Assembly: GCF_000719345.1 (NCBI RefSeq)
Contig: NZ_JOFX01000010.1
Span: forward strand, 62,001 to 126,000
DNA from: Streptomyces sp. NRRL F-2664
GTDB taxonomy: Bacteria > Actinomycetota > Actinomycetes > Streptomycetales > Streptomycetaceae
Direction of reading: 5' to 3'
DNA length: 64,000 nucleotides
The notes below the pieces were generated by a model. The model saw nothing but the letters and a program-made list of their open reading frames with translations. It searched no databases and was not told where the DNA came from. The translations under genes and the position numbers were made by a program. The first letter of the stretch is position 1. The number at the start of each line of letters is the position of its first letter. This document shows, piece after piece, positions 33,152 to 44,855 of this stretch.

Positions 33152-34180
33152 GTGGCGTCCCACCGTCGACCCAAGCAGCCGACCCGCGCTCGTGTGACCG
33201 TGCTCACCTCGGTCGCGGCCGCGGCCGTCGCCCTGACCGCGCAGAGCGCCTCCGCCGCTCCGGCGAAGCCGAGCAAGGACGAGGTCAAGAGCCAGGTCGA
33301 CGCCCTCTACGAAGAGGCGGAGCAGGCCACCGAGAAGTTCAACGGGGCCAAGGAGCGGCAGGCGACGCTCGAGAAGGAGATCGGGCAGATCCAGGACCAG
33401 GTCGCGCGCGGGCAGGGGGAGCTCAACGACCTCCGCAGCGCCCTCGGTTCGATGGCGAGCGCCCAATACCGCAACGGCGGCATAGACCCGTCCCTCGCCC
33501 TCCTCCTCTCCGAGGACCCCGACAGCTACCTCGACAAGGCCTCCACCCTGGAGCACCTGAGCGGCAAGCAGGTCGAAGCGGTCCAGAAGATCCAGGCGAA
33601 GCAGCGCACGCTCGCGCAGCAGCGCCAGGAGGCGTCGGGCAAGCTCGCCGACCTCGACGCCACCCGCAAGGAGCTCGCCGAGAAGAAGAAGGTCTCCTCC
33701 GAGAAGCTCGCCGCCGCCCAGGCCATCCTCAACACCCTCACGGCGCAGGAGCGTGCCGCGCTGAAGGACGAGGAGACGCGGGCCAGCCGCGCCGACGGCC
33801 AGCGCGTCGAACTCGGCGACGTCAAGGCCTCCGGTCGTGCCGGTGCCGCCCTCGCGGCCGCCAAGACCAAGGTCGGCAGCGCGTACATCTCGGGCCACGA
33901 GGGCCCCAACTCCTTCGACTGCTCCGGGCTGACGCAGTGGGCGTACAAGCAGGCCAACGTCAGCATCAGCCGCGTGACCTACACCCAGGCGAACGACGGC
34001 ACGCGCATCAGCCGCAGCCAGCTGCAGCCCGGTGACCTGGTCTTCTTCTACGGGGACCTGCACCACGTCGGCCTGTACGCCGGCAACAACATGACGCTGC
34101 ACGCCTCCAACCCGCGCGGCGGCGTCAAGTACGAGTCGATGGACAACATGCCGTTCCAGTTCGGTGTCCGCATCGGCTGA
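33152..34180 (+). CDS. Secreted NlpC/P60 peptidoglycan endopeptidase with coiled coil
   Basis: Cleaves D-Glu/mDAP-type stem peptides of peptidoglycan outside the cell. 342 residues: signal peptide RVTVLTSVAAAAVALTAQSASA, a coiled coil (about 45-220; QVDALYEEAEQATEKFNGAKERQ) and a C-terminal NlpC/P60 domain with catalytic Cys in NSFDCSGLTQWAYK and His in DLHHVGLYAG. This is the RipA/RipC-like layout. GTG 33152 has AAGGAG 9 nt upstream, giving the start VASHRRPKQPTRARV. The next gene is a close paralogue, separated by a terminator hairpin. Confidence 0.92.
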   Translation: MASHRRPKQPTRARVTVLTSVAAAAVALTAQSASAAPAKPSKDEVKSQVDALYEEAEQATEKFNGAKERQATLEKEIGQIQDQVARGQGELNDLRSALGSMASAQYRNGGIDPSLALLLSEDPDSYLDKASTLEHLSGKQVEAVQKIQAKQRTLAQQRQEASGKLADLDATRKELAEKKKVSSEKLAAAQAILNTLTAQERAALKDEETRASRADGQRVELGDVKASGRAGAALAAAKTKVGSAYISGHEGPNSFDCSGLTQWAYKQANVSISRVTYTQANDGTRISRSQLQPGDLVFFYGDLHHVGLYAGNNMTLHASNPRGGVKYESMDNMPFQFGVRIG

Positions 34181-34230
34181 CGCGCCGCCACCGCCCATCC
34201 GGGCGAATTCCACGGCTCCGCTCCGACCCC

Positions 34231-34266
34231 ACGCCCCGCCGGTGACCTGCGTCTCCGGTGGGGCGT
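34231..34266 (+). terminator. Hairpin between the paired NlpC/P60 genes
   Basis: ACGCCCCGCCGG (34231-34242) and CCGGTGGGGCGT (34255-34266) pair with one G-T wobble. Confidence 0.7.
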
Positions 34267-34399
34267 CGGCGTGTGCGCCCTCCCGCGGTCGTTGGTCGGC
34301 GCGTGGACGCACGGCTACTGTCTGCCAGCGCGGAACCCGGCACACGGCCGCCCACGGGGGGCGGACCCGGGACCCGCTCGGCGGAAGGGAACGGTGCAC

Positions 34400-35464
34400 G
34401 TGGCGTCACATCGTCGGCCCGGGCTCGGCGGCCTCGACCGGAACGCGAAGGTCACCGTCCTCACCGCAGCCGCGGCCACCGCCGCGGTCGCCATGGCGGG
34501 GGCACCCGCGACCGCGGCCCCCGGCCTCCCGCACGAGCCCGGAGGCGGCGCGAGATCCGGTGTCAGCGCCCAGGTCGACCGGCTCTTCGAGGAGGCCGAG
34601 CAGGCCACCGAGCACTTCAACGAGGCCGGCGAGAAGGCCGCCCGGCTCCGCACCGAGGTCAACCGGGCCCAGGATGCGGTGGCGCGGGGCCAGGAGCGCA
34701 TCAACACCATGCGCGGCGTCCTCGGCACCTTCGCCGGCGCCCAGTACCGCAGCGGCGGCATCGACCCCGCCGTCGGCCTGATGCTCGCCGAGGACCCCGA
34801 CGCCTACCTGGCGCAGGCCGCCGCTCTCGACCGGCTGACCGAGCGTCAGGCCCACCAGCTCCACGAACTGCGCCAGGAACAGCGGCGGCTCGGCCAGGTG
34901 CGGGCGGAGGCCTCCCGCAAACTCGCCGAACTCGACGCCCTGCGCTCCGACGTCGCCCGCCACAAGCGCTCCGTCACGGCGAAGCTCGCCGCGGCCCAAC
35001 GGCTCCTGGACTCCATGGCGTCCGAGGAACGGGCCGACTTCGAGCGCTCCTCGCGCTCCGGCGGCCGCCACGAGTCGCTGCCCGACCTCGGCCCCCTGGA
35101 CGCCGGCGGCGCGCCCTCCGGCCGCGCCGCGGCCGCCGTGAGGGCAGCCCGGGCAGCCGTCGGCCGCCCGTACGTGTGGGGCTCCACGGGCCCCTCCGGC
35201 TTCGACTGCTCCGGGCTGATGGTCTGGTCCTACCGGCAGGCGGGCGTCTCCCTGCCGCGCACCTCGCAGGCCCAGCGGCACGCCGGGCGCCAGGTACCGC
35301 TGTCGCAGGCCCGGCCCGGCGACCTGGTGACGTACCGCTCCGACGCCAGCCACGTCGGCATGTACGTCGGCAACGGCCAAGTGGTCCACGCGCCCTACCC
35401 CGGCGCCCGGGTGCGCTACGACCCGGTCGGGATGATGCCGGTCTCGGCGGTCACCCGCCCCTGA
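34400..35464 (+). CDS. Second secreted NlpC/P60 peptidoglycan endopeptidase
   Basis: 354 residues and clearly a paralogue of the preceding gene: VASHRRPGLGGLDRNAKVTVLTAAAAT signal region, QVDRLFEEAEQATEHFNEAGEKA coiled coil, QYRSGGIDPAVGLMLAEDPDAYL, and a C-terminal NlpC/P60 domain with FDCSGLMVWSYRQAG and SHVGMYVGNG. GTG 34400 has GGAAGGGA about 9 nt upstream and matches the paralogue's start. Likely a tandem duplication with later divergence, because the N-terminal halves align closely and the linkers do not. It is about 220 bp after the first. Confidence 0.92.
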   Translation: MASHRRPGLGGLDRNAKVTVLTAAAATAAVAMAGAPATAAPGLPHEPGGGARSGVSAQVDRLFEEAEQATEHFNEAGEKAARLRTEVNRAQDAVARGQERINTMRGVLGTFAGAQYRSGGIDPAVGLMLAEDPDAYLAQAAALDRLTERQAHQLHELRQEQRRLGQVRAEASRKLAELDALRSDVARHKRSVTAKLAAAQRLLDSMASEERADFERSSRSGGRHESLPDLGPLDAGGAPSGRAAAAVRAARAAVGRPYVWGSTGPSGFDCSGLMVWSYRQAGVSLPRTSQAQRHAGRQVPLSQARPGDLVTYRSDASHVGMYVGNGQVVHAPYPGARVRYDPVGMMPVSAVTRP

Positions 35465-35510
35465 CCCCCGGCGGGCACCCCGCCGCGGGCGTCCTGCGTA
35501 CGATCGGCGG

Positions 35511-36647
35511 ATGTTCCGCCTCCGCCGTCCGTCGCCCGTCCGGCCCCTCGGGCCGGTGGTCCTGCTGTGGGCGCTGCTCGCCGGATGCGGCCCGCTGCCG
35601 GGCGCCGGCGGTGCCGACCCGGCCGAGCAGGACGTCCGCCGGGCCGTCGCCGAGTGGTCGCGGGAGACGCCCGAGCCGCTCACCGGGATCCCGTTCGCCG
35701 ACCGCACGTACGAGGTCGCCTCGGTGCGGCGCGACGGCGAGCGGGCCCGCGTACGGGCGCGGCTGCGCTACCGGCTGGCCGGCTACGACACCGCTCCCGA
35801 GGAGTCGGCCCGTGAGCTTGATCTGCTCCGGGAGGCCGGCGGCTGGCGGGTGGGCGCCGACCGGCCCGCACCGGGGGCCCTGCCGCAGCTGTGGGACCTG
35901 GGCCCGGTCGCGGTGGCCACCGGCAGCCGCTCCCTCGTCCTCGGTGCTTCCGGGCAGGACGCCGGGACACTGCGGGAGATCGCCGCCGAGGCCGACCGGG
36001 CGGTGCCGGCCGCGAGCGAGGCCTGGCCCGGAGCGTGGGCGGGGCGGGTCGTCGTGCTCGTGCCGGGCTCCCTCGACGCGATGGCGCGGCTGCTCGGCCG
36101 CCCCGCCGACACCTACCGGGGGCTGGGCGCGGTCACGACGGGCCGGGTCGGCGCGGGACCGGCCCCCGCGGACCGGGTCGTCGTCAATCCGGAGGGGTAC
36201 GCCGCGCTGGGCGCGCAGGGCCGGCGGATCATCCTGACCCACGAGGTCACGCACGTGGCCACCCGCGCGGCGACGACCGCCACCACCCCGGCGTGGCTCT
36301 CCGAGGGCTTCGCGGACTGGGCGGCGTACCGGGAGGCCTCCACGACGCCCGCACAGGCCGCCCCCGCGCTCGCCCGGGCGGTACGCAGCGGCGCGCTGCC
36401 GGGCGCGCTGCCCCGGCCGGAGGACTTCGCCTTCGGCGGCGACCCCGAGGCGGCGTCCCGGGCGTACGAGGGTGCCTGGCTGGCCTGCCGGCTGATCGCG
36501 GCGAAGTGGGGCGAGGAAGCCCTTGCGGAGCTGTACGGGCGGGCGGGCCGCGAGCCGCTGGAGACCGCGCTGCGGGAGACCCTCGGAGTGGACGCCGCGG
36601 GGCTGGCGGAGGCCTGGCGGGAGTCCCTTCGCGAGGAGCTGGGCTGA
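35511..36647 (+). CDS. Lipoprotein with HExxH metalloprotease motif
   Basis: 378 residues: lipoprotein signal WALLAGC, an N-terminal domain (about 45-150), then a gluzincin-like core with ILTHEVTHVATRAA (HExxH) followed at about 30 residues by SEGFADWAAYREAS, the usual distal Glu segment. Outer-face location inferred from the lipobox. Substrate unknown. TACGAT precedes the ATG by exactly 6 nt (35499-35504), suggesting leaderless mRNA. It ends 20 nt before the pimB-like gene, same direction. Confidence 0.85.
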   Translation: MFRLRRPSPVRPLGPVVLLWALLAGCGPLPGAGGADPAEQDVRRAVAEWSRETPEPLTGIPFADRTYEVASVRRDGERARVRARLRYRLAGYDTAPEESARELDLLREAGGWRVGADRPAPGALPQLWDLGPVAVATGSRSLVLGASGQDAGTLREIAAEADRAVPAASEAWPGAWAGRVVVLVPGSLDAMARLLGRPADTYRGLGAVTTGRVGAGPAPADRVVVNPEGYAALGAQGRRIILTHEVTHVATRAATTATTPAWLSEGFADWAAYREASTTPAQAAPALARAVRSGALPGALPRPEDFAFGGDPEAASRAYEGAWLACRLIAAKWGEEALAELYGRAGREPLETALRETLGVDAAGLAEAWRESLREELG

Positions 36648-36667
36648 GCGGGTACTGTCGGCAGGCG

Positions 36668-37810
36668 ATGCACAAGACCCTGATCGTGACCAACGACTTC
36701 CCGCCGAGACCGGGCGGCATCCAGGCCTTCCTCCACAACATGGCGCTACGGCTGGACCCCGACCGGGTCGTCGTCTACGCCTCCACGTGGAAGCACGGCG
36801 CGGAGGGCCGCGAGGCCACCGCGGCCTTCGACGCGGAACAGCCCTTCGAGGTGGTCCGCGACCGCACGACGATGCTGCTGCCCACCCCGCGCGTGACGCG
36901 CCGGGCGGTCGCCCTGCTGCGCGAACACGGCTGCGAGTCCGTGTGGTTCGGGGCCGCCGCCCCGCTCGGGCTGATGGGACCGGCGCTGCGCCGGGCGGGC
37001 GCCCGGCGGATCGTGGCGACCACCCACGGGCACGAGGCGGGCTGGGCCCAGCTCCCGGCCGCGCGGCAGCTGCTGCGGCGGATCGGCGAGGGCACGGACA
37101 CGCTGACGTACCTGGGGGAGTACACGCGCTCGCGGATCGCCTCGGCGGTCACGGACCGGGCGGCGGCGCGGATGGTGCACCTCCCGCCGGGAGTCGACGA
37201 GAAGACCTTCCACGCGGCGTCGGGCGGCGACGAGGTCCGGGCCCGGCTCGGCCTCTCGGACCGGCCCGTGGTGGTGTGCGTGTCGCGACTGGTGCCGCGC
37301 AAGGGCCAGGACACCCTGATCGAGGCCATGCCGCGGATCCTGGCCGCGGTGCCGGACGCCGTGCTGCTGGTCGTCGGCGGCGGACCGTACGAGGCGGACC
37401 TGCGCGCGCTGGCGACGTCCACGGGCGTGGCCGGTTCGGTGGTCTTCACGGGCGCGGTCCCCTGGTCGCAGCTCCCCGCGCACTACGGCGCGGGCGACGT
37501 CTTCGCCATGCCCTGCCGGACCCGGCGCGGCGGCCTGGACGTGGAGGGGCTCGGCATCGTCTACCTGGAGGCCTCGGCAACGGGCCTGCCGGTGGTCGCG
37601 GGCGACTCGGGCGGGGCGCCGGACGCGGTGCTGGACGGCGAGACGGGCTGGGTCGTGCGGGGCGGTGCGCCCGAGGAGGCGGCGGACCGGATCGTGGCCC
37701 TGCTGAAGGATCCCGACCTGCGGGCCCGGATGGGCGAGCGCGGTCGCGCCTGGGTCGAGGAGAAGTGGCGCTGGGACCTGCTGGCGGACCGTCTGCGCGC
37801 GCTGTTGTAG
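36668..37810 (+). CDS. pimB: GT4 glycosyltransferase, PimB-like phosphatidylinositol mannosyltransferase
   Basis: 380 residues, GT-B fold. It begins MHKTLIVTNDFPPRPGGIQAF, the N-terminal pattern of actinobacterial PimB, with VVCVSRLVPRKGQDTLIEAMP (GT4 C-domain) and the donor-sugar EX7E segment VEGLGIVYLEASATGLPVV. The best-known relative transfers the second mannose onto phosphatidylinositol monomannoside on the cytosolic face using GDP-mannose. The order with the acyl-CoA ligase (fadD15-like) and metalloprotease genes follows the mycobacterial neighbourhood. TACTGT lies 9 nt upstream, and GCAGGCG overlaps an SD position. Sugar specificity is inferred. Confidence 0.82.
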   Translation: MHKTLIVTNDFPPRPGGIQAFLHNMALRLDPDRVVVYASTWKHGAEGREATAAFDAEQPFEVVRDRTTMLLPTPRVTRRAVALLREHGCESVWFGAAAPLGLMGPALRRAGARRIVATTHGHEAGWAQLPAARQLLRRIGEGTDTLTYLGEYTRSRIASAVTDRAAARMVHLPPGVDEKTFHAASGGDEVRARLGLSDRPVVVCVSRLVPRKGQDTLIEAMPRILAAVPDAVLLVVGGGPYEADLRALATSTGVAGSVVFTGAVPWSQLPAHYGAGDVFAMPCRTRRGGLDVEGLGIVYLEASATGLPVVAGDSGGAPDAVLDGETGWVVRGGAPEEAADRIVALLKDPDLRARMGERGRAWVEEKWRWDLLADRLRALL

Positions 37811-41364
<3,554 letters not shown>

Positions 41365-41415
41365 GACTGCTGCTCCTCTGGGCGCCATCGCCACCATGTG
41401 GACCGACCGGACGTT

Positions 41416-41449
41416 ACCCACCGGTAGTGGGTTCCCGATAGAGGGAACC
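41416..41449. promoter_or_regulatory. Two adjacent palindromes at the acyl-CoA ligase promoter
   Basis: ACCCAC-CGGTA-GTGGGT (41416-41432) and GGTTCCC-GATAGA-GGGAACC (41430-41449), overlapping by three bases. On the minus strand TAACGT (41411-41416) is a likely -10, so both palindromes would cover the -10 to -35 region. They look like operators for a fatty-acid regulator; which one is unknown. Confidence 0.5.
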
Positions 41450-41607
41450 GGCCAGATGTTCCGTGCGTCACATTCTGCACTCGCGCGGTCCGGCCCCGAC
41501 GCGCCGACAGTAGTCGAACCCGTCGCCGACTCGGAAGTAACCGCAGGTAGGCCCGGCTTTCACAGGGCCACTACCAGCTCCTCACCAGCCCCCCTAGGGT
41601 TGTCCGC

Positions 41608-42423
41608 ATGGTTGGCAGCTTGCGGGGCGCAGAACACGGGACGAGCGGATCGAGCCGCACACGGGTCCACGTCGTGAGCGACGTGCACGGCAACACCGAG
41701 GCCCTGGCACGCGCCGGCGACGGCGCCGACGCCCTCATCTGCCTCGGAGACCTCGTCCTCTTCCTCGACTACGCCGACCACTCGCGCGGCATCTTCCCCG
41801 ACCTGTTCGGCGTCGAGAACGCCGACCTCATCGTCGAGCTGCGCACCCAGCGCCGCTTCGAGGAGGCCCACGCCCTCGGCCGCCGGCTGTGGGCGGGACT
41901 CGACCGCGAGCAGGTGATCGAGGACGCGGTACGCCGCCAGTACGCGCAGATGTTCGCCGCCTTCCCCCGCCCCACCTACGCCACCTACGGCAACGTCGAC
42001 ATCCCGGCCCTCTGGCCCGAGTACGCCGACCGGCACGGCCTCACCGTCCTCGACGGCCAGCGGGTCGAGATCGCCGGCCGCGTCTTCGGCTTCGTCGGCG
42101 GCGGACTCCCCTCGCCCATGCGCACCCCCTATGAAGTGGACGTGGAGGAGTACGCCGCGAAGGTCGAGGCCCTCGGCGAGGTCGACGTCCTCTGCTCGCA
42201 CATCCCGCCGGAAGTGCCCGAGCTCTGCTACGACACCGTCGCACGCCGCTTCGAACGGGGCAGTGAGGCCCTGCTCGCCGCCATCCGCCGCACCCGCCCC
42301 CGCTACGCCCTCTTCGGCCACGTCCACCAGCCCCTCGCCCGGCGGATGCGCATCGGCGCCACCGAGTGCGTGAACGTCGGTCACTTCGCCTCCACCGGCC
42401 GCCCCTGGGCCATGGAGTGGTGA
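41608..42423 (+). CDS. Calcineurin-like metallophosphoesterase
   Basis: 271 residues. Metal ligands follow the family order: VVSDVHGNTEALA (D-x-H), ICLGDLVLFLDYADH (GDxx), YGNVDIP (GNxD/E), LCSHIPPEV and FGHVHQPLARRM (GHxH). A typical cytosolic phosphodiesterase or phosphatase; substrate unknown. TAGGGT (41595-41600) precedes the ATG by exactly 7 nt, a leaderless signature, and no SD is seen. Divergent from the acyl-CoA ligase gene, with 243 bp between starts. Confidence 0.85.
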   Translation: MVGSLRGAEHGTSGSSRTRVHVVSDVHGNTEALARAGDGADALICLGDLVLFLDYADHSRGIFPDLFGVENADLIVELRTQRRFEEAHALGRRLWAGLDREQVIEDAVRRQYAQMFAAFPRPTYATYGNVDIPALWPEYADRHGLTVLDGQRVEIAGRVFGFVGGGLPSPMRTPYEVDVEEYAAKVEALGEVDVLCSHIPPEVPELCYDTVARRFERGSEALLAAIRRTRPRYALFGHVHQPLARRMRIGATECVNVGHFASTGRPWAMEW

Positions 42424-42558
42424 GAACCGGCCGCTTCGGCGCCGCCCGGACCCGGCCCGGGGAGCCTCTGGAGTGGCGGCGTCCGCACGCGCGGTAGCCT
42501 TCACGCGGCGGCCGGAGGCCGTACACATCCTCGAACAATCTCCGGAGGAGCGACCGCG

Positions 42559-42999
42559 ATGGCGGAACACACCAGCTCAAGCATCACGATCGACGCCGCG
42601 CCCGGCGACGTGATGGCCGTGATCGCCGACTTCGCCCGCTACCCCGAGTGGACCGGCGAGGTGAAGGAGGCCGAGGTCCTCGCCACCGACGCCGACGGCC
42701 GGGCCGAGAAGGTCCGACTGCTGCTCGACGCGGGCGCGATCAAGGACGACCACACCCTCGCCTACACCTGGAAGGGCACCGACGAGGTCAGCTGGACCCT
42801 GGACAAGTCGCAGATGCTGCGCCAGCTCGACGGCTCCTACCGGCTCGCCCCGGTGGACGGCGGCAAGCGCACCGAGGTCACCTACCAGCTGACCGTCGAC
42901 GTCAAGATCCCCATGCTCGGCATGATCAAGCGCAAGGCCGAGAAGGTCATCATCGACCGCGCCCTGGCCGGCCTGAAGAAGCGCGTCGAGTCCGTCTGA
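42559..42999 (+). CDS. SRPBCC (START-like) lipid-binding fold protein
   Basis: 146 residues beginning MAEHTSSSITIDAAPGDVMAVIADFARYPEWTGEVKEAEV, the helix-grip fold pattern of the polyketide cyclase/START group, with YTWKGTDEVSWTL and VTYQLTVDVKIPMLGMIKRKAEKVI. Binds a hydrophobic ligand, probably lipid, in its cavity. GGAGGAGCG lies about 8 nt before the ATG. It is followed by the ArsA-like ATPase gene 100 bp later and belongs to the pimB-like, acyl-CoA ligase and acyltransferase neighbourhood, so a lipid role is inferred. Confidence 0.85.
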   Translation: MAEHTSSSITIDAAPGDVMAVIADFARYPEWTGEVKEAEVLATDADGRAEKVRLLLDAGAIKDDHTLAYTWKGTDEVSWTLDKSQMLRQLDGSYRLAPVDGGKRTEVTYQLTVDVKIPMLGMIKRKAEKVIIDRALAGLKKRVESV

Positions 43000-43098
43000 C
43001 CGACCGCACCGGGAGTGCCGCGCCCACCCGGGGCGGCACCCCGCCGGGCCCCCTCGCGGCCCGCGCGCGGCGCCCCCCACCGACCCGGAGCACCCCCC

Positions 43099-44256
43099 AT
43101 GCACACCCTGCTCATCACCGGCCCCGGCGGGGCCGGGCGGACCACCGTCGCCGCCGCCACCGCCCTCGCCGCCGCCCGCCGCGGCCGCCGGGTGCTGCTG
43201 CTCTCCGGCGACCCGGGCGACCCGCTCCCCGAACTCCTCGGCGCCCCCCTCCCGCCCGGCCTGCGCATCGCCGGGGTCGACTCCGGCCAGGAGTTCCGCG
43301 ACGAACTCGCCGCGCTCCAGGAACGCGGATCCGCCCTGCTCTCGATGGTCGGCGCCCGCCCGCTCGCCGCCGAGGAACTCACCGAACTGCCCGGCGCCGA
43401 ACAGTTCGCCCTCCTGCGCGCCCTGCGCCGGGCCGCCGCCGCACCCGGCACCGACCTCGTCGTCGTCGACCTGCCCCCGCTCCACCAGGCCGTCGCCGCC
43501 CTCGCCCTGCCCGCCCAACTGCGCCGCTACCTCGCCCGCCTGCTCCCCACCGAGAAGCAGGCCGCCAGGGCCCTGCGGCCCGTACTCGCCCAGCTGGCAG
43601 GCGTTCCCATGCCCGCCCAGTGGCTCTACGAGGCCGCCGCACGCTGGGACGAGGAGCTCGCCGCCGTCCAGGCCGTCGTCGAGGCCGACACCACCGACGT
43701 CCGCCTGGTCGCCGAGCCCGGACCGGCCGCCGCCGAAGCCCTCCGCCTGGGACGGCTCGGCCTCGCCCTCCACCAGCTGCCCGTCTCCGCCGTCGTCGCC
43801 AACCGGACGGTCCCGCCCGGCTCCGCCGATCCCTGGCTCGCCGGACTCGCCGCCCAACAGGACAAATACGCCGCCGAGTGGGCCTGTGAGGGCCCCGTGG
43901 TGCCCCTCGCCCATCTCGGCCCCGACCCCCGGGGCCAGGACGACCTCGGCCGGCTCGCCGCCGACGGCGCACTCGTCCCGGACGCGCCCGCCCCCCGCCC
44001 CGCCTGGACCGTCGAGGACCGGCTCGCCGAGGAGGGGTTCCTCGTCTGGGTGGTTCCGCTGCCCGGCGCCCACAAGCGCGACCTCGGCCTCGTCCGCCGC
44101 GGCGACGAGCTGCTCCTCACCGCCGGCCCGCACCGCAGGACCGTTCCCCTGCCCTCCGCGCTGCGCCGCTGCACCGTCTCCGGCGCCGCCCTCACCGAGG
44201 GCCGGCTCCGCATCCGCTTCACCCCCGACCCGGGCCTGTGGCCCCGTACGCGCTGA
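43099..44256 (+). CDS. ArsA/GET3-like ATPase with altered P-loop
   Basis: 385 residues. It begins MHTLLITGPGGAGRTTVAAATALAAARRGRRVLLLSGDPGDPLPELLG, the ArsA/MinD deviant-Walker region, but the P-loop is GPGGAGRT instead of GKGGVGKT: the signature lysine is Pro and the Walker lysine is Arg. DLVVVDLPPLHQAV is the switch-2/Walker B part. Many Streptomyces relatives may share the Arg, which I cannot check. Possibly a tail-anchor-type or chaperone ATPase with weakened or lost nucleotide hydrolysis. GGAG lies 9 nt before the ATG. Confidence 0.8.
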   Translation: MHTLLITGPGGAGRTTVAAATALAAARRGRRVLLLSGDPGDPLPELLGAPLPPGLRIAGVDSGQEFRDELAALQERGSALLSMVGARPLAAEELTELPGAEQFALLRALRRAAAAPGTDLVVVDLPPLHQAVAALALPAQLRRYLARLLPTEKQAARALRPVLAQLAGVPMPAQWLYEAAARWDEELAAVQAVVEADTTDVRLVAEPGPAAAEALRLGRLGLALHQLPVSAVVANRTVPPGSADPWLAGLAAQQDKYAAEWACEGPVVPLAHLGPDPRGQDDLGRLAADGALVPDAPAPRPAWTVEDRLAEEGFLVWVVPLPGAHKRDLGLVRRGDELLLTAGPHRRTVPLPSALRRCTVSGAALTEGRLRIRFTPDPGLWPRTR

Positions 44257-44331
44257 ACGGCATACCCCCGTTCGGGTACCGTCGGAGGTAGACAGCAAGC
44301 ACGCCCAGCAGCCGCCGCAGGAGAGTCCGCC

Positions 44332-44793
44332 ATGAGCGAGGCCACCGACCGCCCCACCGACGACGCCTGGGCCAAGGCCTGTGCCGAGGACCTCGCCGCC
44401 GAGAAGGAGCGCCTGCGCGGACAGGGCCAGGCCGGCCCCGGAAGCACCGGGACCGCGGCCGAGGAACTGTTCAAGCTCTTCGAGGCCGTCGCCGACAAGG
44501 TCTCCGCCCTGAACAACCCGCTGTTCGGAGCCGCCGCACAGGGTGCCGTCCGGCAGATCGTCGACCAGGCGAAGACCGCCGCCAAGCCCGTCGTCGAACG
44601 CAACCCGGAGGTCTTCGACCACCTCGCGGCCGCCGGCTCCGAGCTGCTCGCCGCCTACCGGTCCGCCGTCGAGGGCCACGAGGGACGCTGGACCCGGGGC
44701 GAGACCCGCGCACCTCGCCGGCCGTCCGACGACCGCGATCCGCGCGGGGACGGCCCCGACGACGGCCCGGCCGAGCGGATCGATCTCGACTGA
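44332..44793 (+). CDS. DUF5304-like protein of unknown function
   Basis: 153 residues, acidic, with predicted helices (AEELFKLFEAVADKVSALNNPLFGAAAQGAVRQIVDQAK) and a disordered charged tail. By position it matches the small protein adjacent to the ArsA-like gene in other actinobacteria. GGAGAG lies 7 nt before the ATG. TACCGT at 44278-44283 could be its -10 box. No catalytic motif; no function can be named. Confidence 0.75.
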   Translation: MSEATDRPTDDAWAKACAEDLAAEKERLRGQGQAGPGSTGTAAEELFKLFEAVADKVSALNNPLFGAAAQGAVRQIVDQAKTAAKPVVERNPEVFDHLAAAGSELLAAYRSAVEGHEGRWTRGETRAPRRPSDDRDPRGDGPDDGPAERIDLD

Positions 44794-44811
44794 ACCCGCG
44801 GCGCCCTCGGG

Positions 44812-44855
44812 TACCGTTGGCCATGGCGGGGTTTGACCGGAAACCGAGGGACTAA
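44812..44855 (+). promoter_or_regulatory. glkA promoter region with a ten-residue upstream ORF
   Basis: TACCGT (44812-44817) is followed at 5 nt by ATG 44823, opening MAGFDRKPRD, whose TAA (44853-44855) overlaps the glkA ATG by one base (TAATG). This is a candidate leaderless uORF coupled to glkA. Confidence 0.4.
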
